Numbered from the stretch's first letter, positions 1 through 12,126 are shown. The stretch is DNA of 64,000 bases from Anaeromyces robustus (GCA_002104895.1 MCFG01000222.1:1-64000), one strand, 5' to 3'. The notes: generated by a model from the letters alone, not told the origin. Numbers and translations: made by a program.

Positions 1-59
1 TTTAATAAAACAAATTTTAAATAAAAAATAAATTAAAATTATACTAATATATATCGACG

Positions 60-750
60 CCGACCTTCCGGGTTAACAAAGGAAAGGTGTTCCGATATTA
101 CAAAGTATAATTAACTTCCTTTTATTTTATTTTCTTTTCGTGTACGTTTTCAATATTGGTGTCAATTGTAATATTGGAACTACCGTTCCGTTACATTTAA
201 TAAATTCTTATTCTGGGTTAAATGGTTCGAAGCCCCTGAATCTAGTGTCCACCAGCTATATTCAATTGGTTCTCTTGAAACATTGTTACATTGTTGATTG
301 GATGAATATGTAGGTTCCTCTTCAAAATTATTATTATAATCGACATTAAACAAATCAGAGTAATCAATCTCTAAAGAATTATCATTTATACAATCATTAT
401 CTTGATTTTTAATAACATAACTAGCTTGATTGTTCCTTTCTATCATTATTTGATTTGTTAAGTCTTTTAGACACTTCTAAAGATAATTGCTTCTTAATTT
501 TACAATCTTTTTTTTTATGTCCTAATTGATTGCAAAAGAAGCATTTAATATTTTGTTTATTATTTTCTTTATTTTTAAAGTTATTACTATTTACTCTCTT
601 GTTATTACTACTAAATTTTGCTGATTTATTATAATTATTAAACTTTGTAAATTTATTATAAATTTTAAATTTTTTATCAGCACTTTCCATACTAAACACC
701 TGGTTTACACTTCCTTGTGTCAAGCCACTTCTATTGTATACGGCTTGAAT
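60..750 (-). mobile_element. Ty1/copia LTR retrotransposon fragment (fossil)
   Basis: On the minus strand there is a Gag-type CCHC zinc knuckle (CFFCNQLGHKKKDC, near 480-550) in an Asn/Lys-rich context, and next to it a piece with the aspartic-protease signature WTLDSGASNHLT (around 190-250), which is typical of the Gag-Pol region of Ty1/copia elements. The stretch at about 60-180 is less AT-rich and may be flanking or terminal sequence of the same element, but no LTR pair was identified. No integrase or reverse transcriptase is visible, so this is only a broken fragment. A MITE-like element begins immediately beside it at about 753. Confidence 0.75.
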
Positions 751-752
751 AT

Positions 753-1423
753 CGATGGAGGTGCATTTCGAAAATTTGTATTTCGAAAACTTGTATTTCG
801 TTAAAGTGCATTTCGGAAAAAATGGCGCATTATAATGTAATAAATAAATAAATTAATAAATAAATTATAAAATAAATAAATTATAAAGTAAATAAATTAT
901 TAAATAATAATAAATAAATTAATAATAAAAAATTAATAAAAATAAATAAATAATAAATAAATTAATAAATAAAAAAAATAATAAATAAAAAAAATTAAAT
1001 AAATTTTATTATAAATTAATCAATATTATAAATATAAAAGTATTTATTATTAAAAATATTTAAAATCATATTAATTGACACTTAAATTAACCATTTTTTA
1101 TACGATTTTAATATCCTAATATAAATTATTTTTAATTCTTGAAATTTTATTCTTCTCTTTTAATAACGTATTAGTATACTTAATAAATAACAATTGAAAT
1201 ATGCTGTTAATTATTATTATTAATCATAAATTAGCGAATAATTTTTTATTTTATTATTATATATTAAAATGTAATTGTGTATACTTTATATTTTTGAATA
1301 AAACTTTAAAGTATAAATTATTAATAAAAAAATAAATTAAGATATCAATATCAAAATCATATATAACAGTATTTTATTTAAAAATGTTTTCGAAATACAA
1401 ATTTTCGAAATGCACCACCATCG
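753..1423. mobile_element. MITE-like element with 38-bp terminal inverted repeats
   Basis: Positions 753-790 and 1386-1423 are inverted copies of each other with one visible mismatch (core GGTGCATTTCGAAAATTTG). The interior of about 600 bp is AAT/AAAT-rich with no coding potential. Long TIRs around a non-coding core are the hallmark of a non-autonomous DNA transposon. No clear target-site duplication was recognised. The TIR sequence is itself modular, repeating 'GTATTTCGAAAA', and a further 39-bp copy lies at 2367-2405. It abuts the end of the copia fragment and may have cut it. Confidence 0.6.
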
Positions 1424-1494
1424 CAAAATACAGCACTCTAATAAATAATAATAATTAGGTTAGGCATTCTTATTAATACCTTTATAATAAAAAA

Positions 1495-2095
1495 TAAAAT
1501 AAAACAAAATAAAAAATAAAAAAACATTTTTTTAAAAAAAATTAATAATAAAATAAATAAATAAAATAATAAATAAAGAAATAATAAATAATTAATAATT
1601 AAATAAATGTTTTATTTTTTTAAATATAAAAAAAAAGAAAATATTTTTTTTTTAAACATTAAAAAAAGTAAAATAAAAATAAGTAAACATTTTATTTTTT
1701 AAACATTAAAAAATAAAATAAAAATAAGTAAACATTTTATTTTTTAAACATTAAAAAATAAAATAAAAATAAGTAAACATTTTATTTTTAAGCATTAAAA
1801 AATAAAATAAACCAAAATAAAAAATAAAAAAAAAACATTTTTTTAAAATAAATAAATAAAATAATAAATAAAGAAATAATAAATAATTAATAATTAAATA
1901 AATGTTTAAAAAATCAATTATTTACTTATTTTTATTTTATTTTTTAATGTTTAAAAAAAAAAGTTTTCTTTTTTTATATTTAAAAAATAAAACATTTATT
2001 TAATTATTATTTATTTATTATTTTTTTATTTATTATTTTATTTATTATTAATTTTTTTTAAAAAAATTTTTTTTTATTTTTTATTTTGTTTTAAT
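1495..2095. repeat. large AT-rich inverted repeat with nested tandem units
   Basis: The A-rich arm at about 1530-1735 reappears as its T-rich reverse complement at about 1918-2090, over long imperfect runs including AAATAAATGTTTTATTTTTT and AAAATAAGTAAACATTTTAT. Within the left arm, units of about 44-47 bp beginning ATTAAAAAA repeat in tandem, starting at 1658, 1705, 1750 and 1794. The arms would fold into a long hairpin. No coding sequence is visible. It could be the end of a foldback-type element or a local inversion-duplication. Confidence 0.55.
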
Positions 2096-2100
2096 TTATT

Positions 2101-2254
2101 CGCCAAATTTTTGGTGGCTTTTATATTTACGTCATAAAATATCAACACAATTATTATTAACGCCATAAATTAAATATATGGCTTTAAAAAAATTGTAGAA
2201 ATAAGCCACAAAACAATGACACAATTGTATATACGCCCCACGTAATTATACGTG
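2101..2254. repeat. series of short hairpins
   Basis: Three short inverted repeats follow each other in a stretch richer in G/C than its surroundings: GCCAAA...TTGGTGGC near 2102-2118, GCCATA...TATGGC at 2162-2182, and CACGTA...TACGTG at 2239-2254. The spacing and the recurring GGCTTTTA/GGCTTTAA sequence suggest degenerate repeats of about 60-75 bp. The role is unknown. It may be part of the repeat complex that includes the TIR copy at 2367-2405. Confidence 0.35.
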
Positions 2255-2366
2255 ACTTAAAAATTTTTGCAAATTGCAACTTTATTTATTTAATTAATTA
2301 TTATTTATTTATTTAATTTTTAATGAAATTAAGTGGCTTTAAATAAAAAATATTCAAGCCATTTTA

Positions 2367-2405
2367 CGAAATACAAGTTTTCGAAATACAAATTTTCGAA
2401 ATGCA
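2367..2405 (-). repeat. third copy of the MITE terminal repeat
   Basis: This 39-bp segment is the exact reverse complement of 762-800, extending the inverted repeat further inward than the 1386-1423 copy does. The next bases (2406-2450) carry two more partial CGAAATGCAC/AGAAATGCAC units. This suggests either a larger element (about 753-2440) with a nested or rearranged interior, or a solo terminus. Confidence 0.6.
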
Positions 2406-2539
2406 ACTCTCCCTCCGAAATGCACGATTCAGAAATGCACTTCTCCCGAAAAATTGAAAGATATTTTGAAAAAAAAACAAGAACAAAAATAATAATTCTT
2501 AAAAATATATTTATATTAAATTTATTTTGTATTTAATTT

Positions 2540-4686
2540 TTGGGTTATAGTAATTAAAAAACTCAATTTTTATTTAAGAATAAAATTTGTTATGAACCTT
2601 AAATTTAAATATGATATGATATTGTAATAATGATATTAATATGCTAAGTTCCTAAATGTATTTAACTTTATTTTTTGATTTCAAAATTTTAATGAAATAA
2701 ATTTTAATAAAACATATTTAATATTTTTAATAATAAAAAAAATTTATTATAAAATGTAATACATACAAGTAAATTTATATTTCACTAATTTTTTTAAAAA
2801 CTTTTTTTCATTATAATTGTTATTTATATAGTATTTTCTTTTAAATAATTTTTATATAATATTCAAAATTTTCAACATATTAAAATATTTTATTAATAAT
2901 AATAGGATAAATATTGAATATCTTATTATGTTAAAATTAAAAAAATAATTTTTTTAAATATATTTATAAATTTTGAAATTATATATTTGTTTTTAAAATA
3001 TTTTTTTATATTATTTCTTATCAATCAATTATTTTTATAATAATTATTTAATAATTATTAAAAAATATTATATACATATAGTAATATTTTTAATATTATT
3101 ATTTTAATTTAATCTTTTATAATATATTGAATAAATGATATTAAAATAATACTTTTTCCTGTGTATCATTTTTTTAATTTTTTTTTTTTTGTATATAAAA
3201 ATATAATTTATGTATTATAAATATATTCAATTTTATTATTTAATAATTTAAGAAGCTGATATAATGTAAATTTTTATAAAACTTTTTATAATATATTTGA
3301 TTTATATACCTATTAAATTATTAGCTAATAAAGTTACATATTTAAATTTTATATTATAAATTTAAAGTTTAATATAAAAATAGACTTAATATTGGGGGTA
3401 ATGTTAATAATATATATATTTATTTATTTAAACATGTAGTATATTAATGTTTTAAATTTTAAATTTTATTTTTCCATTATTATTAATTATTTTTTAATAT
3501 TAAAAAAAGGATTTTAAGGTAAATAAAAAAAAAGGTTTTATTAATTAATATATTAGAAAAAAAATTAAGATATTATTATATGGATAACTTATTAGTAAAA
3601 AAGAATAAAGATATTATTATGTGGATAACTTAATAAACTATAATTTTTTTTAGCTTTGCAGGTATTAGATAATTTTTGCTGAAAAATTTAAATTTTTGGA
3701 TAATTTAAGATATTTTGTTATTTTCATTTATTAATAATATTTATTTAATATAGAATTTTGGAAAAAACCTTTACTTATAAATAATGAAAGGAAAAAAGAT
3801 TTTTTAATAATATATAAAGAATTACATTACGAATGATAATGATAAAATATTAATATATATTTATTTAATTATTTATTATATATATATATATATATATAAT
3901 TGTTAATTAATAGTTAAGTAAAATTTAAGCTGCAGAAATGAGCTTTGAGTATATTTATTTATACATATTAATTTTCATGTTATGTTTTAATGATAATATA
4001 ATAATTTTAATAATTAATATATATAGATTTATTAAGTTCTAATTGTTGTTACTAATTTTATTTATGTAAATAAATCACCTTTTTTTTTTGTATAAAAAAC
4101 TGCAATTACACTTTGATATATTTATATAATTATATAAATAATAACTATATTTGTATATTAATAATTAACTTCATTTTTTATATGATATTTATATATATAT
4201 TATATATTATTTGTTATTAATATAATCTAATATATATTGTTTTAAATAATATTTGACGTTTTAAATAAAAAAAAATAATACATAACAATTAAATAATTAA
4301 AAATATAAAGTTTAAAAATAGATAAAGTTTGATAATTTATGAAAATTTATGATGTAGTATATACTAATTTTTAACTATTATTGTACGCAAGTTTTATAAT
4401 AATATTTATATCACCAAAAAATAAAAAATAAAAAAAATATAGATAAATAAGTTGGATAATAAAGCTTCCAAAAAATAAAAATAAAAAATTAATACATAAC
4501 TAAAAAGTATTAAAGGAATTAAAAATTATAAAGAATATAAAAAATAGATAAAGTTTGATAATATATGTAAATTTATAATATAATATTAATGAAATATATT
4601 AATATTATGGATTGAACAGAAATATTAAAATTCATTATAATTATTTAGCAATAGACGTTTTATTTAATATTTATATTAGTGGAATA

Positions 4687-4720
<34 letters not shown>

Positions 4721-6125
4721 TTATTCTTGGACTAATTAAAATAATAAAACAATCAATTAATTAATATTTAATAATATTATTATACTAATAATTATTTTTT
4801 CTATTTAAGTATTTAAATATTAATATAAAAAATAAAATAATAATAATTATATGTTTAAAACAATTAAAAAGGAATAATTTTATTATTTTAATATAAATTT
4901 AATATAATATTGTTTATATATCTTAAAAATATTTAATACCATTTCATTTTTTATAATAATATATTTTTTAAATTTTCCTGAGTTTTGATTTTTAATTTAG
5001 TTTTAAATATTTATGTTTATAATCTAATTATTTTTTTTTTTTTTTAAAAAATTATTTATCCGTATATTCAATTCAATAAAAAAATATGACTAATCATTTT
5101 TTTTTATATAAAATATATATCATAAAAAATATTTTTATAAATAAAAAAAATTAAAATAATATAGTTTATATTCATAAAGAAATGGATAAAAATAAATAAA
5201 TAAACAAATAAACAAATAAATAAATAAATAAATAAATATATAATAAAATATAATAATAAATAAATTATAAATAATTGAAAAAATCATAATATAAATATAA
5301 AATAAAAAAAATCAAAATAAAGATATTTAAGTATATAAATATATGAAAAATAATATAATTATATATTATATAAATAAAAAAAAATAATTCCTTTTTAATA
5401 TTTTTTATTTTTATAATTAAATATTATTAACTATTATTAATTATTACAATTTCTATTTATATGATAAATAAATAATTATTTTAAAGGAAAGATACTTTTT
5501 TTTTTTTTTTTTTTTTTTTTTGAATAATATTAAGTTTTCATTTATTTTCAATATTACTTACTTTTTGTTTTATTTATCCCATTTCATAAAACGTCAACAA
5601 ATTTTAAATAATATGGTTTTCAATTACACTATTATGAATAAATATACTTTTCTATTTCATTTTCTGTAAAATTACTAAAAATAAAATTGATAATGAAAGA
5701 CCAAGATTTTTTAATTTTTTTAAAAAAAAAAAAAAAAAATTTAATTAAATATAATAAATCTTAAGATTAATATGATATTAATTATTTAAATGTTTTTCCA
5801 TTATTTATAAAAATATTTTTTATTATGAAATTTTATTTATAATAAATTGAAATTTTTAAAATATATATTTAAGAACGTTTTAATGACATCCTTTTTTTTT
5901 TTTTTTTTCTTAATTATGTAATTTATAATTAATATTAATATATATAAGTTTTCAAAAAGAAATCTAAAATCTATTTGTTGTATATGTATATATATAAAAC
6001 TACATATGTGTTAAAAAACTTTGTTTAATTAAAAAAATAAATAAATAAATAAATAAATAAAAAATTTACTATCTTATTTTTATTTATACGTAAAATAATT
6101 CACAATAATAAAAATATTAATATTT

Positions 6126-6159
<34 letters not shown>

Positions 6160-6170
6160 AAATATTAAAA
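2540..6170. other. AT-rich intergenic DNA, no gene seen
   Basis: A long stretch of A/T-only or nearly A/T-only sequence. It holds homopolymers (poly-A near 4689-4719, poly-T near 5502-5521) and AAAT microsatellites near 5190-5236. No open frame has protein-like composition. The last 60 bases before the GH114 start contain a long poly-A run, as upstream of many genes in this window. Confidence 0.6.
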
Positions 6171-7369
6171 ATGAATTTTAAAATTTCAGTTCAATCCATC
6201 ATACTAATATTTTCTTTAATAAGTTTACCAATTGTAAATGCACGTTGGCAACCAAATCCTGGTTTAAAATGGAATTGGTGCTTAGGAGAAAATCCAAATA
6301 GACTTTCAATGTAATTATTTTAATATTAATATATATAAAAATATTCATATATAAATAAAATTTATCCATTTCTTTATAATAATTAAAATTAATATTAAAT
6401 ATATATATATATTTTTAATTTATTTGAATTATATTTATTTTATATATATTATATAATATAATATAATATTATATATATATAAATAGTCCCAAGGGTGAAT
6501 ATGATGTTATAGATATTGATTTATTAGATGTGACTAAAGAAACAATTTCTCATATGCATCATCTTGGATTAAAAGTTATTTGTTATTTCTCAGCAGGTAC
6601 CTATGAACCATTTAGAACAGAATCACAAGGAATGTTGAAAATTCCTGGACTTGTAAGAAATAAAATGGAGGAATGGGATGAAAATTGGCTAGACTACAGA
6701 ATTGAAGGTATTAAACCTTTTATGACAGAACGTTTAGATATTGCTAAAGCTAAAGATTGTGATGGTGTAGAATTTGATAATGTTGATGCTTATACCAATA
6801 CTTTTTGGGATGATCCATTAACTGCAAGTGATCAAATTAAATATAATCGTTGGTTAGCTCAAGAAGCTCATGATCGTGGATTATCAGCTGGATTAAAGAA
6901 TTGTGTAGGATTATTATCTGATTTAGTTAGTAATTTTGATTTTGCTATTAATGAAGAATGTTCAGAATATAATGAATGTCATCAATATTCAATATTTTTA
7001 AACAAAAACAAAGCCGTATTTGTAGCACTTTATGGTTATATTTCTAATTCGAAATTTATGAGTAGAGTTTGTTCAGAAGTTAATAATATGAATTTAAGTA
7101 CTATTATTAAAGATCCAAGTGAAGATCTTAAATATCCATATATTCGTTTTAGCTTTTCAAAATATTGTCATTCAGTATCTTCTAAAACAACTAAAACTTT
7201 ATTAATTTATACTAAAACAGGAATAATTCCAACTTCCACTAATGGTAGATGTGGTACTATATACGGTAAATGTCAAACTGGACGTTGCTGTAGTAAATAT
7301 GGTTGGTGTGGTAAATCTATCAATTATTGTGGTATTGGATGCCAAAAAGCATTTGGAATTTGTGATTAA
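6171..7369 (+). CDS. GH114 endo-alpha-1,4-polygalactosaminidase with C-terminal CBM18
   Basis: Two exons, 6171-6310 and 6487-7369, joined over a 176-bp GT-AG intron, give 340 codons. The join restores an ATT codon and continues in frame into VIDIDLLDV. An N-terminal signal peptide ends at about residue 24 (PIVNA). The body matches the GH114 barrel: KVICYFSAGTYE, FMTERLDIA, the acidic motif GVEFDNVDAYTN (E142, D144, likely catalytic region), and FDFAINEECSEY. A hevein-like CBM18 follows at about 302-339 (CCSKYGWCG, ending GCQKAFGIC). Family members cleave galactosamine-rich polysaccharide, a fungal exopolysaccharide. The chitin-binding module suggests action at a fungal cell wall, its own or a competitor's. 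An exon-2-only model starting at GTG 6530 would lose the secretion signal and the first strand, so the spliced model is preferred. Confidence 0.9.
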
Positions 7370-8332
7370 AAGGTGAAAAAAAATACATAAACAAAAAACG
7401 TAAAAACAAAAAACAAAAAACAAAAAAAAACTAAAAAATAAAAATAAAAACAAATAAACAAATAAGCAAATAAACAAAAAACAAACAAACAATAAAAATT
7501 AAAAAAATTAAATAAAATAAAACAAATAAATAAACAACAAAAAACAAAAAACAACATAATATTGTAAATAATTTAAATATAAACAAAGCATACCATATGT
7601 AAAAATATACACTTTGTAAATATTTAGATTTTAATAAGAAGTATTTTATAATCATCTTGTATATTTAATAGATTTTAGCTTAAAGAGTTATATACACATT
7701 ATATATTTATAAATTTTTATAAGAATCATTCAATTTTTGTATTAAAATATATATAAATATATATATTGTTTATTATAGAAAAAAAACAAACAAACAAACA
7801 AACAAACAAAAAAAAAATACTGGATTTGTAATATAAAAGATGTAACATACATACATAAATAATAATTCTTTAATTTTGAATAATTTTTGATAATTGTCAT
7901 TAATATAATTTATATAATTATTAAAATTTTTCTATCGTATATATAAATAAAAAAATTTTGACTAAATAAGAACTTTTTGTTTATTTGTATAAATAATATT
8001 TTTATACAAATAAAAATAAAAAAAATAAAAAAAATAAAAAATATAAGAATTTAATAAAAAATAATTTAAAACATTAAAAATAATTTATGCTTTATATTAT
8101 GCTGTTTGTATAATTGTTTTATTTATTTATGTATAAAAATTTAATAATTGTGGCTTGAGTAATTGCCACAAGGACATTCTAATGCATCAATAAAAGTAAT
8201 ATATAATTAAAAATATAAAGTTATATAAATAATTATTATTAATAAATCTTATCTTAGTAGATTCTAACAATATTGTTCATATTTTATTTTTTTTTTTAAA
8301 TTTCTTTCTTTCTTTTTTTTTCTTTTTTTTCT
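7370..8332. other. AT-rich intergenic DNA with one hairpin
   Basis: An A-rich 3' flank of the GH114 gene (runs of AAACAAAAAACAAA) followed by AT-only sequence. The only structure is a perfect 7-bp stem with a 10-nt loop at 8148-8171 (TTGTGGC...GCCACAA), which stands out because it contains G/C. No coding frame is seen. Confidence 0.5.
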
Positions 8333-8720
8333 CCATAGACTATCATGTGATTTATACCCTTGAATGTGTCATAAACACATTCATATGTATAAAGTTTTTA
8401 CATGCCTTACTATTTCGGCGTCGAAATAATCTTTCCTTTTAGGCAAAGCTAATATAATACTCTGTGTCTTACACAGCTGAATTAATAGCTAGACAATCAA
8501 CCAGTCAACCAGTAATCTCTTGAACCATTATAAAGGAAAGAATATATTCACAATTACATATATACATATACTTACCTCATGTCGAATTTAACCTCTACAC
8601 AAAACCATAGAAACTGAAGGAAAATCAAATAGATTTATGACATAAGCGGGGGTCGAACCAGAAGTCTTATGTATGCTAAGACAATGCTTTAATATGCATA
8701 TGGAATTGTCTTATAAAGTA
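8333..8720. other. candidate structured non-coding RNA or tRNA-related element
   Basis: About 390 bp clearly richer in G/C than its surroundings, without an ORF. It is dense in perfect hairpins: 8351-8393 (7 bp + 3x3 internal loop + 9 bp, 5-nt loop), 8411-8428 (7 bp, 4-nt loop GCGT) and 8461-8475 (6 bp, 3-nt loop). The minus strand at 8649-8659 reads GGTTCGACCCC, an excellent pol III B box, with a stem-loop just 5' of it (GTCTTA/TAAGAC), but no full tRNA cloverleaf could be drawn. A strong splice donor (AG|GTAAGTAT) lies on the minus strand at 8568-8577. Read on the plus strand, those bases equal the 5' end of U1 snRNA (ATACTTACCT), but no Sm site follows. The best reading is a tRNA-derived SINE-like element or an uncharacterised ncRNA. 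Confidence 0.4.
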
Positions 8721-8740
8721 TATAATATTATATTAATATA

Positions 8741-8774
<34 letters not shown>

Positions 8775-10330
8775 TTTCTTTCTTTTTTATTCAATATTAA
8801 AGTTACCTAAATATCTATGCCATAATTATGGAAATTACCTTCTATTTTATTAAAATATATATTTTATTTTTGAGGAAAAAATCGTAATAAAACACTTAAT
8901 CACAAAATATATAAAATTAATGAAATCTTAATCTTAGTTTCAATTTTTATTTTATTAAATTTAGTGCTTTTTTATTATTACACTTTTTTTACAAATTTTG
9001 TAATTATCATATACAATCTTACTATAATATGAATATACTACTTAAATTTGTACTACATCATAATATATTATCACATTATATTTAAAAAAAAATAGTAATA
9101 TTACAATAATAAAATAAAGATATTATATAAATGTTATCTAAATAAAATTATAATATTGAACTTTATTTCTAACAAATTCTATCATTTTAATTTTATAATT
9201 ATAACAATTATGAGTTTATTAGCTTTTTTTTTTTTTATTAAATATAATATATTTTTATTAGCAGTATTAAATATTTAATATTAATGAAAAATTTTATTTT
9301 TAAACTTTTCATATATAATTAAAAAATATTTTACTATATAAAAATTATTGATATAAAATCATTAAAACATTTTTTTTATTTGTTTAGATGAAAATAAATA
9401 CATATAAATATAAAAAACAAAAGGAAAAAAAAAAAAAAAAAAAAAGCTTTTAATATATGTATATATAATATTTTTAATTAATTTACAAATCCACATATGT
9501 TAAACAGGGATATATTGAAAGCTTTTTTTTTACTAAAATAATATTATATTAATATTAAATATTTTTATAAATAAATACTTATTTTAAATAAAAGTTAGTT
9601 TTTTTTAATAAATATTATATATAAAAATAAAACAATGCATATATTTTTTTAAAATACATGTTAAAATAAAAGTAAAATTTTTTAAATAATTATAAAAATT
9701 TTTATATACATATTTTATATAAAAATAAAATTTTTTAAATATATATTTTAAATAAAAATAAAACAATGCATATGTGCTCAGTTATATATATATATTGTAA
9801 ATTATACTTTTACAAAAAATATATTGGAAAACGCAAATAACTACAAATAAAAAGAAGATATGTAAATACTTTAATTTTTATTTATTTTGTTTTTTTATTT
9901 TATTTTTAATTTTATTTTTTTTTTTATTTTATTTTATTTTTTATTTTTAATTTTAATTTATTTTTTATTTTTAATTTTATTTTTTTTTAATTTTTTTTTT
10001 TTTTTTTATTATTATTTTATTTTTAATTTTATTTATTTTATTTTTCTTTTTGTTTTGTTTTTTAATTATTTTTTATGTTTTTTTTATATTTTTTTTAGTA
10101 ACTGCTTTATTTTTTCTATTTTTATTTTTATTTTTATTTATTTTATTTTTATTCTATTTTATTTTATTTTTTTTTGTTATTAATAATCAATATTATTGTT
10201 ATAATTTTTTGATATTTGATAATAATAATCAATATTATTATCGAAATTTTCGATATTTGATAATAATCAATATATTTGAATATTATTTAATCATTTTTAT
10301 TTTTAATTAAATAATATATATATTATTTAA
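8721..10330. other. AT-rich intergenic DNA
   Basis: AT-rich sequence with poly-T near 8757-8778, poly-A near 9425-9445, and a strongly T-rich block at about 9880-10170 made of TTTTA/TTTTTA runs. The Phe/Leu/Ile-only open frames there are composition artefacts. No gene was recognised. Confidence 0.5.
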
Positions 10331-10888
10331 TTAATTTTTTTTTGTTTTTGTAACAATTGAAATATTACTGATTTTCGCATTAAATGTACATTTATCTTTG
10401 GTTACAAATTTAAAGAGACGTCCATTTATATTTAAATTAGCAATTTTATTTTTTACTACTTCATAAGATAAAAGTTCATTTAAAGTATCTTCTGGTTTTC
10501 TTCCTGATAATACAACTTTAGAAAATACAGTTTTTTCAGTTAATTTACAAGAAGATTTTTCCTTATCTTGATATGGTTTACTCTTAAGGTTAACAGTTAA
10601 TTGATGGTCACCAATATCTTTAAATTCACAATTAATTGTATTTTTATCAATGTTGTATCTACAATTTTTTAATCTATAGTCATTAAGTAAATAACCACCA
10701 TCACCATCTGATTGGGGTCTAGTAACTATTAAATATTCAGTATCACCATCAACATCAACATATGTGTAACCAGATTTATTCTTTGGGAAATATATGTCTT
10801 TACTTGCTGCTTTAACATAAAATTGATTAGAACTCCATTGAAGAGTACAAACCATAACTAAACAACATAAGAATTGAAAGAGTTTCAT
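10331..10888 (-). CDS. small secreted protein of unknown function
   Basis: A 185-codon frame. The N-terminus is a good signal peptide: MKLF followed by the hydrophobic stretch QFLCCLVMVCTLQW, with cleavage plausible near VKAAS at about residue 30. The mature part has balanced composition (DIYFPKNKSGYTYVDVDGD, then many Lys/Asn), four cysteines that could form two disulfides (near residues 77, 87, 114 and 167), and no membrane span, so it looks like a small beta-rich extracellular protein. The ATG is preceded by an A-rich leader, as at the other genes here. No family was recognised. The composition differs sharply from the flanking low-complexity DNA, which supports a real gene. Confidence 0.7.
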   Translation of the reverse strand: MKLFQFLCCLVMVCTLQWSSNQFYVKAASKDIYFPKNKSGYTYVDVDGDTEYLIVTRPQSDGDGGYLLNDYRLKNCRYNIDKNTINCEFKDIGDHQLTVNLKSKPYQDKEKSSCKLTEKTVFSKVVLSGRKPEDTLNELLSYEVVKNKIANLNINGRLFKFVTKDKCTFNAKISNISIVTKTKKN

Positions 10889-11744
10889 TTTTTTTTTTTT
10901 TATTTTGTATTATTAATTACTATTAATTATATTTGTAAAATATAATTATTAAATATTTTAAAAAATGTTGAAAAATTAATTTATTATATAAAACTAATTG
11001 TTTAGAATTATTAATTAAATAAAATGTATTTTAATTATTATATACTTACATTTTTATTTAGTTTATTTATTTTTATTTATTTTATTTTGTTTTAATTATT
11101 ATTATTTTTATTTTACTTTTATTGTTTTTTTTTTTGTTTTTCTTTTATTGTTTTTTTTTTTTTTTGATTTTTTTTTTTTATCCTTTTTTTTTTTTAATTT
11201 TTTTTTTTTTAAATTTTTTTTTTTAATATTTCAAATAATTCCTTTTCCTTTCTTTTATACTTATTTTGTATCAATAATTTTTTCTTCGTAATACAAGTAA
11301 AGTTTCATGAGTCATGGTACAAAAAAGGATTATTAATATAGGTGATACTTATTAAAAAAGAAATTCAATAATAAATGAATATTATATAATAATATATAAT
11401 AATCTAAAAAATTAATTAATAATAAATAAAAATAAAATTCTATAAATTCTAATAATTCTATAATTCTATAATTCTAAAATATATTAATTATTTGTTTTAG
11501 GATTTTTTTTTTTTTTTAGAAATTACTTTAAGGAATTAAGGAATTAAGGATTATATAATATATATGAAACTTGATTATTTTACATAATATTTTAATATAT
11601 GAAAAATTATTTTTTTATTAATTTTTTAAAAATTTTCCTTTTTTGATTATTTTGTACTACGAAAAATTTATTATTAAATAATTAAAAAAAAAAAAAGTTA
11701 ATAAATTATAATTATTAAATAAACAAACAAATAAACAAACAAAC
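10889..11744. other. AT-rich intergenic DNA
   Basis: Long poly-T blocks (11100-11240) and short repeats such as TAATTCTATAATTC (about 11440-11475). No coding frame or recognisable RNA. Confidence 0.5.
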
Positions 11745-11791
11745 AAATAAATGAATGAATGAATAAATAAATAAATAAATGAATGAATGAA

Positions 11792-11862
<71 letters not shown>

Positions 11863-11895
11863 ATGATGAATGAATGAATGAATGAATGAATGAAT
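11745..11895. repeat. (AAAT)n / (AATG)n tetranucleotide microsatellite
   Basis: Continuous AAAT repeats interrupted by blocks of ATGA. The mixed motif also occurs on the other strand near 35225-35265 and 40190-40330 (ATTT with ATTC blocks). Confidence 0.9.
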
Positions 11896-11979
11896 TAAAT
11901 ATTAATTGTTATAAAATTTTTAATGATATATGCATATAAAAATAAAAATATTGGAGTTTTTTACAAAAATCAATATAAA

Positions 11980-12126
11980 TTTTATTTTATTTTATTTTAT
12001 TTTATTTTATTTTATTTTATTTTATTTTATTTTATTTTATTTTATTTTATTTTATTTTATTTTATTTTATTTTATTTTATTTTATTTTATTTTATTTTAT
12101 TTTATTTTATTTTATTTTATTTTATT
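11980..12126. repeat. (TTTTA)n pentanucleotide array
   Basis: Roughly 29 uninterrupted copies of TTTTA over about 145 bp. The apparent Phe-Ile-Leu-Phe-Tyr repeat frames across it are artefacts of the array. Confidence 0.95.

Noticed and set aside
2333-2536. 67-codon open frame with repeated Lys-Phe-Ser motifs
   Set aside because: It is a translation of the MITE terminal repeat copy at 2367-2405 and flanks.
8568-8720. U1 snRNA starting at ATACTTACCT
   Set aside because: The 10-base match to the U1 5' end is followed by no 70K-type loop and no Sm site. The same bases read as a splice donor on the other strand, and chance occurrence in 64 kb is not negligible.
8640-8720. Functional tRNA gene on the minus strand
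   Set aside because: B box and one stem-loop fit, but the T stem has mismatches, the variable loop is too short, and no acceptor or D arm pairs.
9887-10310. Phe/Leu/Ile-rich frames resembling membrane proteins
   Set aside because: Produced by T-rich low-complexity DNA, with no other amino acids and no conserved pattern. Likewise 7202-7655, 11923-12307, 15934-16137 and 36799-37038.
11745-12126. CRISPR-like or telomeric array
   Set aside because: Simple tetra- and pentanucleotide repeats without spacers; motif not telomeric (no TTAGGG-like unit anywhere in the window).
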